From assembly GCA_963712955.1 (NCBI GenBank), contig CAVQKF010000011.1:519529-583528 (forward strand): a stretch of DNA of 64,000 nt, in the 5' to 3' direction. The notes beneath the pieces are model-generated. The model ran no database searches. It saw only the letters and a list, made by a program, of their open reading frames with translations, and had not been told where the DNA came from. Below, piece by piece: positions 36,205 through 45,610 of this stretch (position 1 is its first letter; every line of letters begins with the position of its first letter). Made by a program: the position numbers and the translations under genes. Source of the DNA: DATFVJ01 sp963712955. GTDB lineage: Bacteria > Actinomycetota > Actinomycetes > Streptosporangiales > Streptosporangiaceae.

Positions 36205-36789
36205 TTAACGTCGATTCTCATTGCTCAACGCCCGCACCATTACGTCCATGACGGGTGCGTCGGGAAACGGCTGTACTTGCCCGACCTTCTGCCAGCCCCA
36301 GGATAGGTACGCGAGCTTGGCGGATGTGTTGTCCGGCCGCACGAGAAGGTACGTGAGTCGTTCCGGCCGAGTGTGCAGCAACGCGTCATGTAGCAAGCGA
36401 CCGTAGCCCTGGCCCTGGTAGGCAGGGTCAACGGCAAATTCGCGGAAGACGTAGATTGGCCCGGGTGTGCTCGGCAAGTCGAGTTCGGGCAGGGCGTTGC
36501 GCGCCATCTCCCAGATATCCTCGGCCTTGTCGCTGGGGCTGCCGAAGGCGTAGCCCACCATCTTGTCGTCGCGCCAGGCCACCACGAGCCCGAAGTCCCG
36601 GCCTGGAGCGTACAGCTTGACCAGCCGATCCCAAAACTGCTCCGGGCTGTACCACGGGTTGTGCTGCTGATCGAAGTGGCTCTTGAGGTACAGCGCCATG
36701 AGCGGTTCTTGGAGCTTGACCGTGCCGTCAGCGTCGTAGTACTCGGTGCGGACATCTGGGTCAGTCACCGGAGGCGGTCTTTCTGTCAT
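36205..36789 (-). CDS. GNAT-family N-acetyltransferase
   Basis: A 194-residue protein with the acetyl-CoA binding pattern EFAVDPAYQGQGYGRLLHDALL (RxxGxG/A equivalent QGQGYG) and a following LLVRPDNTSAKLAYLSWGWQKVG, the usual motif-B end. The acceptor is unknown. Its ATG overlaps the stop of the upstream XRE regulator gene (ATGA), so the two are co-translated and the regulator may control it. Confidence 0.9.
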   Translation of the reverse strand: MTERPPPVTDPDVRTEYYDADGTVKLQEPLMALYLKSHFDQQHNPWYSPEQFWDRLVKLYAPGRDFGLVVAWRDDKMVGYAFGSPSDKAEDIWEMARNALPELDLPSTPGPIYVFREFAVDPAYQGQGYGRLLHDALLHTRPERLTYLLVRPDNTSAKLAYLSWGWQKVGQVQPFPDAPVMDVMVRALSNENRR

Positions 36790-38333
36790 GAAGCTGTGAG
36801 CTGATGACTCGACGCATCATTGCAACTGCCCAGCCAGTCGCGGTACTCCTGGATGTTCGGCCGGTCTCGCTGGGCTGGCGGTATAGCGCCGAGCACTGTC
36901 CGGCCGAGATCAACGATCGGGCGGATGCGATGGGCGGCAGGCAGGGTGGCGATGACAGCCTGAGCGTGGCGGGCGCCTTCGTTAACATCCCCGCTGCGCA
37001 CGAGGCACATGGCGCGGTGCAGCTCAAGCTGAGCGGGCTGGCGCACGTCGGATGGCATGTAGAGCGGCAGGGCTGCGCGCCGCGCCCGGTCGGCCTGGTT
37101 GACGTCGCCGAGGCGAGAGTAGACGAAGCTCTCGGTGAAGTGCAGGCACTCCTCGCCCCAGGAGAAAAGCGATCCGCTGGGGCTGGCTGTTGCCGTTGGC
37201 AGGCTGCTAAACCGATCGCGCACGTGTTCCAGCGTGCGCTCGGCGTCGGACCTCCGGCCCAGCAGCGCCATAGTTTGGGCTTTCCCGGCAAGCACGCGCG
37301 GGGCAACCTCGGCTGGTGCATGATCGAGCTGGGCTTCGGCCTCGTCGATGAGCTGCAGGGTGATTGTGGTCGGCCGGTGCTCGTAACCGGCTCGTATGAT
37401 CTCCCGGCCACGTATCCATAGTGCGCTGTAGGCATCGCCTGCCTGGTCGGCCGCGCGTCTGGCCGTCCGCCACCATCTTCGCGCCTGTCGGACGTGCCCC
37501 AGGTTGGCCACGGTTTGCGCAGTGAAGGCCGCAAGCAACGCGCCGACTCGCGACAGTTCCCGCCCGGTCGCGTCGGCCGGGTTCCGGCGCAATGCCAATT
37601 GCAGCCCGGAGAGGTCAAGCATGAGCGTATCGAGGAGCTCTGCGGGCGGCGTGCTCGCGTAGGTTTGACCGTACTCCAGGGCGATCTCGTGCCACTCATC
37701 GACATCGGCCGCCGCACGTTCACCGCGGCCCGTGAGCGTCCAGTTCAGCTCGTGTCGTATCGTCTCCCAGACGCTTACCGGGCCGCTCGCCCCGAACCCG
37801 GCAGCCGCCATGCTCAGCAAGAAGGCTCGTCGCTTCATGATCTCGTCGTCACCTGAGCCTGACAACTGAAGGAGTGCTGCCAGGTCCCCACTCTCATACA
37901 TATCGGGTAGCGCCGCTCGTGCCGCGACCAGAGACCGTGCAGCTACCGTACCTGCATCTAGCTCGGCTTGCGCTTCGTCGAGATGACGGTAGCTCCCGTT
38001 CTCCACCATGTCGCCCACGTCGCACTGATAGATCTGAGCCAGTCGCCGTAAATCTTCAAGACTCGGCTCCCGGCCTGACTCGGGCCACGTCTCCCAGTAG
38101 GAGATCTGCTTGGCGGTGAGAGGCGGCCCGTCACCTGCCACGAAGAGCCCGTTCCAGTGGTCAGCCACCGCTTGCTGGCTCAGACCATGAGCCAGGCGCA
38201 TGGCCACGCGAGCGTTGACATGTTCCTCCTGGCCGATGTGCGCCGCGATCTGCGCCCAGGTTTGGCCGTCGCTGCGAAGCTGGCTCGTCAGTGCTGCGAG
38301 CCTCGAACGCCTGCTGCGGTGCTTGCGTGGCAT
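36786..38333 (-). CDS. XRE-type HTH regulator with TPR-like C-terminus
   Basis: A 515-residue protein. Residues 15-60 (LRSDGQTWAQIAAHIGQE) and the next segment NARVAMRLAHGLSQQAVADHW followed by ISYWETWPESGREPSLEDL form a HTH_3-like domain. The rest is helical and resembles the TPR-like sensor part of actinomycete XRE regulators (for example RGREIIRAGYEHRP, QAQTVANLGHVRQARRWW-type helices). GAGGAGGAG seven bases upstream fixes ATG 38333. It diverges from the small Cys protein and ATP-binding genes, a common actinomycete arrangement. Confidence 0.85.
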   Translation of the reverse strand: MPRKHRSRRSRLAALTSQLRSDGQTWAQIAAHIGQEEHVNARVAMRLAHGLSQQAVADHWNGLFVAGDGPPLTAKQISYWETWPESGREPSLEDLRRLAQIYQCDVGDMVENGSYRHLDEAQAELDAGTVAARSLVAARAALPDMYESGDLAALLQLSGSGDDEIMKRRAFLLSMAAAGFGASGPVSVWETIRHELNWTLTGRGERAAADVDEWHEIALEYGQTYASTPPAELLDTLMLDLSGLQLALRRNPADATGRELSRVGALLAAFTAQTVANLGHVRQARRWWRTARRAADQAGDAYSALWIRGREIIRAGYEHRPTTITLQLIDEAEAQLDHAPAEVAPRVLAGKAQTMALLGRRSDAERTLEHVRDRFSSLPTATASPSGSLFSWGEECLHFTESFVYSRLGDVNQADRARRAALPLYMPSDVRQPAQLELHRAMCLVRSGDVNEGARHAQAVIATLPAAHRIRPIVDLGRTVLGAIPPAQRDRPNIQEYRDWLGSCNDASSHQLTAS

Positions 38334-38553
38334 CTCGCGACTCCTCCTCTAACCTGCGCAGATCGTCGTCATGTGTGTTGGGGAAATGATACGTCGCCCG
38401 ATGATCAGAAGGAGATCACCGTGGGAAACGGTCATGCATTTCCGCGCGGGCGCAGAAAGTTCCCAGACGCGGGACATTTCTGTACCCGCCAGCGCGCAAA
38501 CACTCTTCGGTTATGTGGTCGCGCGTGGGCGTGATAGGCGGAAAGGTCGGTGC

Positions 38554-38766
38554 ATGTACTACCCGACCGGTTCCGCATCCGTACTGACCGAGGCATCCAT
38601 GACTGATTCCACCGACTTCCTGCTGCCAGAACTGGTGCGTCACCTTGCCACGGCGCAGCACGAGCTGGACCAGCACGTCAATGACCGCGGTCTGTGCAGT
38701 ATCTGTGGTTGCGCTTGGCCGTGTGAGCGAGCCGTGCTGGCTGATCTGGCGCTATCGGCGTTGTGA
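38554..38766 (+). CDS. Small Cys-rich protein of the XRE/ATP-binding gene set
   Basis: A 70-residue protein. The C-terminal half reads ELVRHLATAQHELDQHVNDR then GLCSICGCAWPCERA, with four Cys that might bind a metal. Similar small proteins sit next to XRE and RsbW-like genes in streptomycetes. AAAGG is seven bases before ATG 38554. It is followed after 10 bp by the ATP-binding gene and divergent from the XRE gene. Confidence 0.65.
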   Translation: MYYPTGSASVLTEASMTDSTDFLLPELVRHLATAQHELDQHVNDRGLCSICGCAWPCERAVLADLALSAL

Positions 38767-38776
38767 AAGTTCTTTC

Positions 38777-39366
38777 ATGAGCAGCAGTATGAGTGAATCA
38801 CCACGGCTGACGCCTGGTGAACGTGCTCGTCCTGCTGGAGGCGGAGCCGACACTGTTGCGGGACGGGCGCCTATCCAGGCTATTCCCCAGAGCGAGACTC
38901 CGGTGCCGGTTCTGCCTCCCTACCCTCAAGGGATGAGCATGGCCGATGAGTGGCCACTACAAACCTTTCTCGAACTCGGCCCGCTCGCAGGTGCGGTGCC
39001 CTGCGCCCGGTTGCACGCTAGGCAGGTTCTGTGGGAGTGGGAACTCGTACATTCAGCGAGCGAGTCGAGCTGCTCGTTACTGAGCTTTTGACCAACGCCG
39101 TGAAGGCCTCGCGTTTCCTGGACTACGTCTTTCCGGTACGCCTGTGGCTGCTTTCGGACAGAACCCGGATCTTGATTCTGGTATGGGATGCTGATCCACA
39201 GTCGCCGGTGCGTGTGAACGCAAATGAAGATGCCGAGTACGGCCGAGGCCTGCTGCTTGTCGAGTCGCTGAGCGCACAGTGGAGCTGGTACATACTGCCC
39301 GAGATAGGCGGGAAGGTTGTTTCGGCTCTCGTGACCGAGGACCCACGCCTGGACCCACGCCCGTGA
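38777..39366 (+). pseudogene. RsbW-like ATP-binding protein, frameshifted
   Basis: The first frame, from ATG 38777, ends LELGPLAGAVPCARLHARQV then LWEWE and drifts off. The family continuation, FSERVELLVTELLTNAVKAS with later LILVWDADPQSP and YGRGLLLVESLS, is in the next frame. This is a HATPase_c domain with N-box ELLTNAV and G1-box WDADP. One missing G near 39037-39041 (WEWG expected, WEWE read) explains the split. It would be an anti-sigma-type kinase. It may be a true pseudogene or a sequence error. Confidence 0.75.
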
Positions 39367-39608
39367 CGTCTCCAGACGGGCAGCATGCTGGAGTTGACAA
39401 AAGTAACGCCGAGCATGTGCGCGAGCACACCATCACGGTGCGGATCACGCCGGACTGCCTACGGTTGGAGATATCCAAGCCGTACCATGAGCAAAACGCA
39501 TGGCTCGTTATCCTCGATGCGGTTGCCCATCGCTGGGGTCATTGTGGCACTGCAGGCGGCCAGCAGACGTTGTGGGCTGAGTTAACTCTGCCGCACCGCA
39601 CGCAGTGA
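39363..39608 (+). CDS. Small protein coupled to the ATP-binding gene
   Basis: An 81-residue product starting at GTG 39363, which overlaps the stop of the preceding frame as GTGA. The segment TPDCLRLEISKPYHEQNAWL followed by RWGHCGTAGGQQTLWAEL resembles the closing strand region of HATPase-type proteins (RWG...G..LWAEL) without the ATP-binding boxes. It may assist or be a remnant of a second ATP-binding protein. I cannot assign a function. Confidence 0.5.
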   Translation: MTSPDGQHAGVDKSNAEHVREHTITVRITPDCLRLEISKPYHEQNAWLVILDAVAHRWGHCGTAGGQQTLWAELTLPHRTQ

Positions 39609-39703
39609 CTGCTGTCCAACGAGCGTGGGCGTCGGGTGCCGAGCAACCGGGCTGACGCGCTGTTTGAAGCTGGCGGCGGAGGTGCCCGGCCACGCCAGGG
39701 GTG

Positions 39704-40081
39704 TTACAGGCTGTAGGCAGGCGGGTGCTGGGGCTGGTAGAGCATCATCTCACCCGCACCGGGGACTTTCAGCGTGGTCGTCAGCCCGAATCCGTCGTCC
39801 CTGGTGTCACGGGTGAACTCCGCACCCCTGGCCCCAAGCTCGGCGACGGTCGCCTCGATGTCGTCGCAGATGAGCGTGATCTCATGGTGCGGGCTTGTCG
39901 ACCATGTCTGGCCGCCGCGGTCATCCGAGGTCGGGTGCACTCCGAGCTCGGACGGGCCGGTCTTGAAGATGAGCCAGCCGCCGTGAACGTCGATGTGCGC
40001 CCAGCCGAGGACATCTCGGAAGAACGCGCGTGCCGCCTCGGCGTCATCGGCGTAGACCAGGGTATGCACGGCCGTAATCAC
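39704..40081 (-). CDS. VOC-family (glyoxalase-like) protein
   Basis: A 125-residue single-module VOC protein: VHTLVYADDAEAARAFFRDV, LGWAHIDVHGGWLIF, HHEITLICDDIEATVAEL and a C-terminal GEMMLYQP strand. Metal ligand candidates are His6 and His in HHEI, with Glu in GEMMLYQP. It probably dimerises to form active sites. AAGG lies about eight bases before GTG 40081. The substrate is unknown. Confidence 0.85.
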   Translation of the reverse strand: MITAVHTLVYADDAEAARAFFRDVLGWAHIDVHGGWLIFKTGPSELGVHPTSDDRGGQTWSTSPHHEITLICDDIEATVAELGARGAEFTRDTRDDGFGLTTTLKVPGAGEMMLYQPQHPPAYSL

Positions 40082-40165
40082 GGTTGCACCTTAAGGCAGC
40101 AGCGCCGCGCGCAGCAAGCACGGGCGCTCCGTCCACGAGCCCGCACCGGGACGTCACGTCGCCAC

Positions 40166-40182
40166 GCGGCAGCCGTTATGGC
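40166..40182. repeat. Dispersed intergenic repeat motif, third copy
   Basis: GCGGCAGCCGTTATGGC here is identical to 5761-5777, and matches 5833-5847 through GTTATG. All lie between genes and are preceded by GTCGCC, so they likely belong to one repeat family. Confidence 0.7.
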
Positions 40183-40214
40183 TGATCATGATCTGCACTT
40201 TCTAGGATGAGGCC

Positions 40215-43200
40215 GTGGTGGATTTGGCTGCTTCGTTTCGCAGATACCTGCGCTTTCCTCATATCCGCGAGGAGGTGCTCACGTTCGTGGCGGAAGACGA
40301 CGTCTGGATCGCCAGCGTCGCCGGTGGCCGGGCCTGGCGTTTGTCATGCGACAGGCGGCCGGCGAGCCACCCGCGGCTGTCTCCGGACGCCACCATGGTG
40401 ACCTGGGCCAGTCGGCGCGACGGTGCGCCCGAGGTGCACCTGGCCACGGTGGGGGGCGCGCCAAGCCGCAGGCTCACCTACTGGGGCGATGTCACCACCC
40501 GGGTGCGTGGGTGGACGGCGACTGGCCAGGTGCTTGCGGTCACCGCGTACGGCCAGCCGTTCCCGCACCACGCCTGGGCGTACGCCGTCCCCGTTGACGG
40601 CGGGCCGCCGTCGCGGCTGGGATACGGTCCGCTGGGGGACCTGACAGTGGGACCCGATGGAGCTGTCCTGCTGACCGCGGTCGCGGGCCGGGATCCCGCG
40701 CACTGGAAGCGTTACCGTGGTGGCGGGACCGGTCAGTTGTGGGTGGAACGCGGAGCCGCCGGTGCGGCCGCAGGCCAGTCACGCTTTACGCGGATCTTGC
40801 CTGACATCGGCGGCCATCTGGCAAGCCCGCTGCTTGTTGGCGATCGGCTAGCGTTCCTGTCCGACCATGAAGGCGTCGGCAACCTGTACTCCTGCCAGCT
40901 CGACGGCGGCGATCTAAGACGCCACACCGACCACGCGGACTTCTACGCCCGCAACGCCAGTACCGACGGCCGCCGGATCGTATACCAGGGCGCCGGGCAG
41001 ATCTGGCTGCTCGACGACCTGGAAAGTGAGGCGAGGCGGATCGACATCGTGCTCGGCTCCGCAAACACGGCACGTCAGCCTTACTTGCTGGACCCGGACG
41101 ATGCCCTGGACGACCTGTCATGCGACCACACCGGCCGGGCAAGCGCGGTGGAGGTCCAAGGCACCGTGCATTGGCTGACACACCGCGACGGCCCGGCACG
41201 GGCGCTGGCCGTGACGGCGGGCGTCCGCGCCCGGCTTCCCCGTGTCCTCGGCAAGACCGGCCGGGTGGTGTGGGTGGCAGACACCGATGGCCGGGACACT
41301 CTTGAGGTGGCTCCGATCACCGGAATCCCTCCGGCCACCGCACGCCCCCCGGCCACCGGAAGCCCCCCGGCCACCGGAATCCCCCCGGGCACCGGCACGA
41401 ACGCGGCGACCGGACCCCGCCGCCTCGCGGCTGGCAGGCTCGGCCTCGTGGCCGACCTGTGGGCCGCTCCGGACGGGACAAGCGTCGCGGTCGCCAGCCA
41501 CGACGGCCGGCTGCACGTGGTCGACATCGAAACGGGAGACACGGCCGAACTGGCCGCGTCCGATGCCGGGCCGGTGACCGGCCTCGCCTACTCACCTGAC
41601 TCGGCGTGGCTCGCCTGGTCCCATCCGGGTCCGCGACCGCTCAGCCGGATGCGCCTGGCCCGGGTGGCGGACCGCGCCGTCGTGGATGTGACCGATGGGC
41701 GCTTCACGGACACCGATCCCGCGTTCACCGCAGACGGCGCTTACCTCGCCTTCTTGTCCAGGCGCAGCTTCGATCCTGTATACGACGCGCACTTCTTCGA
41801 TCTGTCGTTTCCCTACGGGTGCCGGCCCTACCTGGTACCGCTTGCCGCGACGACTCCATCGCCGTTCGCCCCGGTGCCCGATGGGCGTCCCGTTGATATC
41901 TCCGATAAGGACGGTGGCGAGGGCTCAGGTGACGACTCAGGCGAGGACTCTGGCTGCGAAGGGAAAAGCGGCGAAGGGCAGAGCGGCGACGCCGACGGCG
42001 GAGAGTCCGGGCCGAGCCGGGTGACAGTCGACCTGGAGGGCCTGACCGAGCGGGTGATCCAGCTGCCTGTGGCCGAATTCCGCTACTCGTCGCTGCGCGG
42101 AGTCACCGGCGGACTGGTGTGGCTCAAGGAGCCCTTGTCGGGAGCGCTCGGCGAGAGCGGCCCGGAGATTGACGCCGAGTCGCCGCGGCCGGCCCTGGAG
42201 CGGTTTGACCTGAAGCGGCGCAAGTGCGAGGAACTGGTCGAGGAACTGGACTGGTTCGAGGTGAGCGGTGACGGCAGCAGGCTTGTCGTGCGCGATCACT
42301 CAAAGCTCCGGGTGATCCCGTCGCGGAACAAGGTGGATTCCAGCGACTCCTCCGATGACGAAGTGTCCGTGGACCTGTCGCGGGTGCGCGTCATGGCCGA
42401 CCCCGCCGAGCATTGGCGGCATGCCTTCGACGAGGCCGGCCGGATCATGTGGCACGACTTCTGGGTGGCGGACATGGCCGGGGTGGACTGGGACGCGATC
42501 TTGAACGCGTACCGTCCGCTGCTCGATGGGCTTGGAGGATCCGACGACTTCGCCGATCTTCTCCGGGAGGTTCTCGGCGAGCTCGGCACATCTCACGCCT
42601 ATGTGCTGCCTGCACCGCAGCACACGGACTCGCACCCGGTGGGATTGCTCGGCGCCGACCTGGAAAAGGGACGCCGCGGGCCGCTGGCGGGTCGTCAGGG
42701 TGCTTCCGGGCGAATCCTCCGATCCGCGGGCGCGGTCACCGCTCGCCACGCCGGGCGCGGCGATCCGGCCGGGAGACGAGCTGATCGCGGTCGACGGCCG
42801 GCCGGTTGACTCGCTGGCCGGACCGGCCCCATTGCTGGTGGGCGCCGTCGGCAAGGCGGTGGAACTGACTGTGAGCCCCGCCCAGGGCGGCCCGCCGCGG
42901 CGCGTGGTGGTGGTGCCACTCGGTGACGAGGAGCGGCTGCGCTACCAGGACTGGGTAGCGGGCCGGCGGCGCCGCGTCCGTGAACTCAGTGATGGCCGCG
43001 TCGGGTATCTTCATGTGCCGGACATGATGGGCGCCGGCTGGGCGCAGTTTCACCGGGACCTGCGCGTGGAGATGGCGGCCGACGCGCTTGTCGTGGACGT
43101 ACGCGGAAACCGTGGCGGCCATGTCTCCGAACTCGTCGTGGAGAAACTGGCGCGACGGATCATCGGCTGGAACGTGCCGCGCGGTTTGCGGCCAGAAACC

Positions 43201-43653
43201 TATCCGTCCGACGCGCCACACGGCCCAATCGTGGCCGTCGCCGACGAGCACTCAGGCTCCGATGGCGACATCGTCACCGCCGCGATCCGCATCCTGCACC
43301 TCGGCGCGGTCGTCGGGACCCGGACGTGGGGCGGGGTCATCGGAATCGATGGTGCGCACCACCTCGTCGACGGCACCGCGATCACCGTGCCGCGGCACGC
43401 GACATGGCTCGATACCTACGGATGGGACGTGGAGAATCACGGCGTCGATCCCGACGTCGAGGTCGTCATCTCCCCTGACGACTGGGCACGCGGGGCCGAC
43501 CCGCAGCTTGACACGGCGGTCCAGCTCGCCCTGCAGTCACTTGCAACCCGACCGGCGCTCACGCCGCCGGACACCGCAGCGCGCCCATCCCGGCGTCGGC
43601 CGCAGTTCCCCGCGCGGGTACGGCGAAAGGGACCTGGCTCGACGTCACCCTGA
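40215..43653 (+). pseudogene. Tricorn protease, split by a +1 frameshift
   Basis: The gene starts at GTG 40215. Its first 815 codons give two beta-propeller-like regions (LTFVAEDDVWIASVAGGRAW, LPDIGGHLASPLLVGDRLAF) and the C1 helical part ending near LGADLEK. At about 42666 the frame should become KDAAGRWRVVRVLPGE but an extra G (AAGGGACG) shifts it. The second frame gives the PDZ domain (GDELIAVDGRPVDSL) and protease core with catalytic Ser in EHSGSDGDIVT. Together this is a full-length tricorn, a peptidase that trims proteasome-type peptides. An acidic Gly/Ser linker lies near 41900-42010. It is either inactivated or misread in sequencing. Confidence 0.85.
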
Positions 43654-43691
43654 ACGCGACGGCTACCGTCCCCGGCACAGCTCGCCACCGA

Positions 43692-43790
43692 TCAGAGTTG
43701 CCGCGGCCGGGCCTGGGCGACGGTCCACCGATGCCCTTCGAGGTCCTCGACCGTATACGCGGAACCCAGTCTGGTGGATGCCGCGAACGA
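43692..43790 (-). pseudogene. C-terminal remnant of a glyoxalase-like protein
   Basis: The minus strand reads LGSAYTVEDLEGHRWTVAQA then RPR and a stop, matching the last strand of PhnB/glyoxalase-type proteins (DPEGHRW). Upstream frames do not continue the family. It lies between tricorn and padR, so only the tail of the gene is left. The rest of 43654-43930 shows no other gene. Confidence 0.5.
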
Positions 43791-43935
43791 TTTTTCGCCC
43801 CTCCCGCCTCTGCACGGGCAAGGTGGGCACCGCCAGATCAGCGGCGCGCCAGCGTGGGTCGTCGTCCCGCTCAGCGTTGACGTGCTACCCCGGGCGCATC
43901 GGAAGAAATTCGAAACGTCCTGTACCCCAATGCAT

Positions 43936-43947
43936 CTATCTAGGTAG
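43936..43947. promoter_or_regulatory. Dyad CTATCTAGGTAG, candidate PadR operator
   Basis: The 12-bp sequence is symmetric about CTAG with one mismatch pair and lies 9 bp before the padR GTG. PadR regulators often bind such sites to control themselves; assignment is by position only. Confidence 0.4.
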
Positions 43948-43956
43948 AGTAATCGC

Positions 43957-44303
43957 GTGGCGCGTGGTTCGGGGTTCTCCGTGCAGACGTTGTCGGTCCT
44001 TGCGGCGCTGTGCGCTGAGCCGTCGAGGTGGCGGCACGGCTATGACCTCGCCAAACAGACGGGGCTGAAGTCGGGCACGCTGTACCCGATCCTGGTCCGG
44101 CTGGCTGACCGGGAACTGGTCGAGGCGTGCTGGGAGGACGGGCAGCCGGCCGGTGGCCGCGGCGGCACCTGTACCGGCTCAGCAGCGAGGGACTGGCCCT
44201 GGCCCGGGCGGCGCTGGCTGACGCGCCGGTCCCGGCGCCGCGCGCGGCTGCGCCGCGGCGGGCCGCTGCGCCGCGGCGGCGGCTTGCGGGGGAAGGGTTG
44301 TGA
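43957..44303 (+). pseudogene. PadR-family regulator, frameshifted
   Basis: From GTG 43957 the protein reads a PadR winged helix: FSVQTLSVLAALCAEPSRWR, HGYDLAKQTGLKSGTLYPIL and VRLADRELVEACWEDGQ. After PAG the frame changes; the family continuation RRHLYRLSSEGLALARAALA is in another frame, pointing to a one-base loss near 44150. In that frame the stop TGA at 44301 overlaps the next ATG by one base, the usual coupling of these pairs. The gene is therefore probably a recent pseudogene or contains a sequence error. Confidence 0.7.
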
Positions 44304-45469
44304 TGGACCCGCTGACGCGGGCGCTGGCCGGGCTGCTGCGGCGCTGGGTGCGGGTGCTGCCCGCCGGGCGGCGCCAGTGGGGCGCGGCGGTGTCGGCCGA
44401 GGCCGACGAGGTGCCGGCCGGGTGGCCGCGGCTGTGGTGGCTGGCCGGCGGGTTATGGCTGGTAGCGAGGGAGGCCGGGATGGCGCGCAGGATCGGGTAC
44501 CGGCTGGGGGTCGCCGCGGTGGCGGTGGCCGCGGCGGGGGTGGTGTGGGTCGGCTGGCGGGGCGCGTCGGCCAATCCGGAAACCCCGTTCGACAGGGCCA
44601 GGGTGATCGTGCTGGTGGCCGCGCTGGCGGGGCTGCCGTGGGTGGCCCGGCGGCGCGGCGTGTTCGGCCCGGCCGGCGACAGCATCGCGGCGCGGGTCGT
44701 GCGGGTCAGCGGCTGCGCGGCGGTCTGCGCCGTGGTGCTGGGCATTGCCCGCGTGGACCAGTTCGCCGGCGGAGCCTTCGCGGGCCCGGCTTCCGCTGGA
44801 GCCTTTGGCTGGGCACGCGAGGCGGTGGACCTGGGGCTGATCGCCGCCTTCATGGCAGTGATCCTCGTCGTCACGGCCCGGCGGCCGCCGATCGACCCTG
44901 CGGCGGTGGGAGTCTGCGCCCCCATCGCCGGCCTGTTCGTATTCGCGTTTGCGCCGGTCCAGTTGCTGATCACCGTCTATGCGGCCGGGATCCTCGCCGT
45001 GACGGCGCGGTGGTCACCGCTGGCACCGGCGACCCTGGCCATCGGCGCCGGCGCCGGCGCCGGCGCCGGCCTCATCGTGTACGCGCTGACGGCGGCGGGC
45101 GGTCCCCACCTCGCTCCCTGGCTGGTGCTGCCGGTGGTGGGGCTGGGCGCGCCCGCCGCGGCGGGCCTGGCGGCCGCGTTGCGCACGTCGGGCCCGGATA
45201 GCCCGGCGGCGCTGCGGCAGGCCCGTGTCCAGCAGGGCGCTGCGGCCGGCGCGATGACTGGCGGCGCCGCCGCGCTGCTGATCAACATTCTCACGCTCAA
45301 CACGATGGTGCACAATCCCGCCGAGCTGGCGTGGTTGTCCGCGCTTGTCCTCGGCCCGCTGTTCGGCGTCGCCGCCGGCGCCGTCAGCGGGGCCGTCGGC
45401 GCAGATCGCCGGCGCGAGCCACGGCCAGAGGGCTCCTGGTCGGGTGGGTTCTTCGTCTTCCATTCATAG
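44303..45469 (+). CDS. Multi-pass membrane protein of a PadR-linked pair
   Basis: About 388 residues, Ala/Gly/Val-rich, with roughly ten hydrophobic segments (for example LGVAAVAVAAAGVVWVGW, IAAFMAVILVVTA, IAGLFVFAFAPVQLLITVY). The start region, LLRRWVRVLPAGRRQWGAAV then EADEVPAGWPRLWWLAGGLW, matches proteins commonly encoded just behind PadR regulators in actinomycetes. The function is unknown, perhaps an integral membrane stress protein. It begins at ATG 44303 inside the padR stop. The Tn7-like element sits 59 bp after its stop. Confidence 0.75.
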   Translation: MDPLTRALAGLLRRWVRVLPAGRRQWGAAVSAEADEVPAGWPRLWWLAGGLWLVAREAGMARRIGYRLGVAAVAVAAAGVVWVGWRGASANPETPFDRARVIVLVAALAGLPWVARRRGVFGPAGDSIAARVVRVSGCAAVCAVVLGIARVDQFAGGAFAGPASAGAFGWAREAVDLGLIAAFMAVILVVTARRPPIDPAAVGVCAPIAGLFVFAFAPVQLLITVYAAGILAVTARWSPLAPATLAIGAGAGAGAGLIVYALTAAGGPHLAPWLVLPVVGLGAPAAAGLAAALRTSGPDSPAALRQARVQQGAAAGAMTGGAAALLINILTLNTMVHNPAELAWLSALVLGPLFGVAAGAVSGAVGADRRREPRPEGSWSGGFFVFHS

Positions 45470-45532
45470 GCTCGCCGGCGATCACCTGGGATGGGCGTGG
45501 CGGTCGCCGACGGCACGGCAACCGTGCGACAG

Positions 45533-45610
45533 TGTCCCGTCTCCAGTAAGTCGGCCCTATCTCACTGATTCCGGCCCATTAGCCCCCGTGTCTCACTGAA
45601 TCCGGCCCGC
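45533..45610. repeat. Left terminal inverted repeat of the outer element
   Basis: Two directly repeated motifs TCTCACTGAWTCCGGCCC lie at 45560-45577 and 45591-45608, 31 bp apart, as expected for TnsB binding sites. The TniQ-like gene's stop (45593-45595) is inside this repeat. The mate is at 58009-58077, continued beyond the inner element at 50629 and left. Confidence 0.9.

Noticed and set aside
45481..45610. attTn-type insertion at glmS or a tRNA
   Set aside because: The outer element's flanks show neither the glmS end nor a tRNA; tRNA-Val at 59979-60050 is 1.9 kb away and not duplicated.
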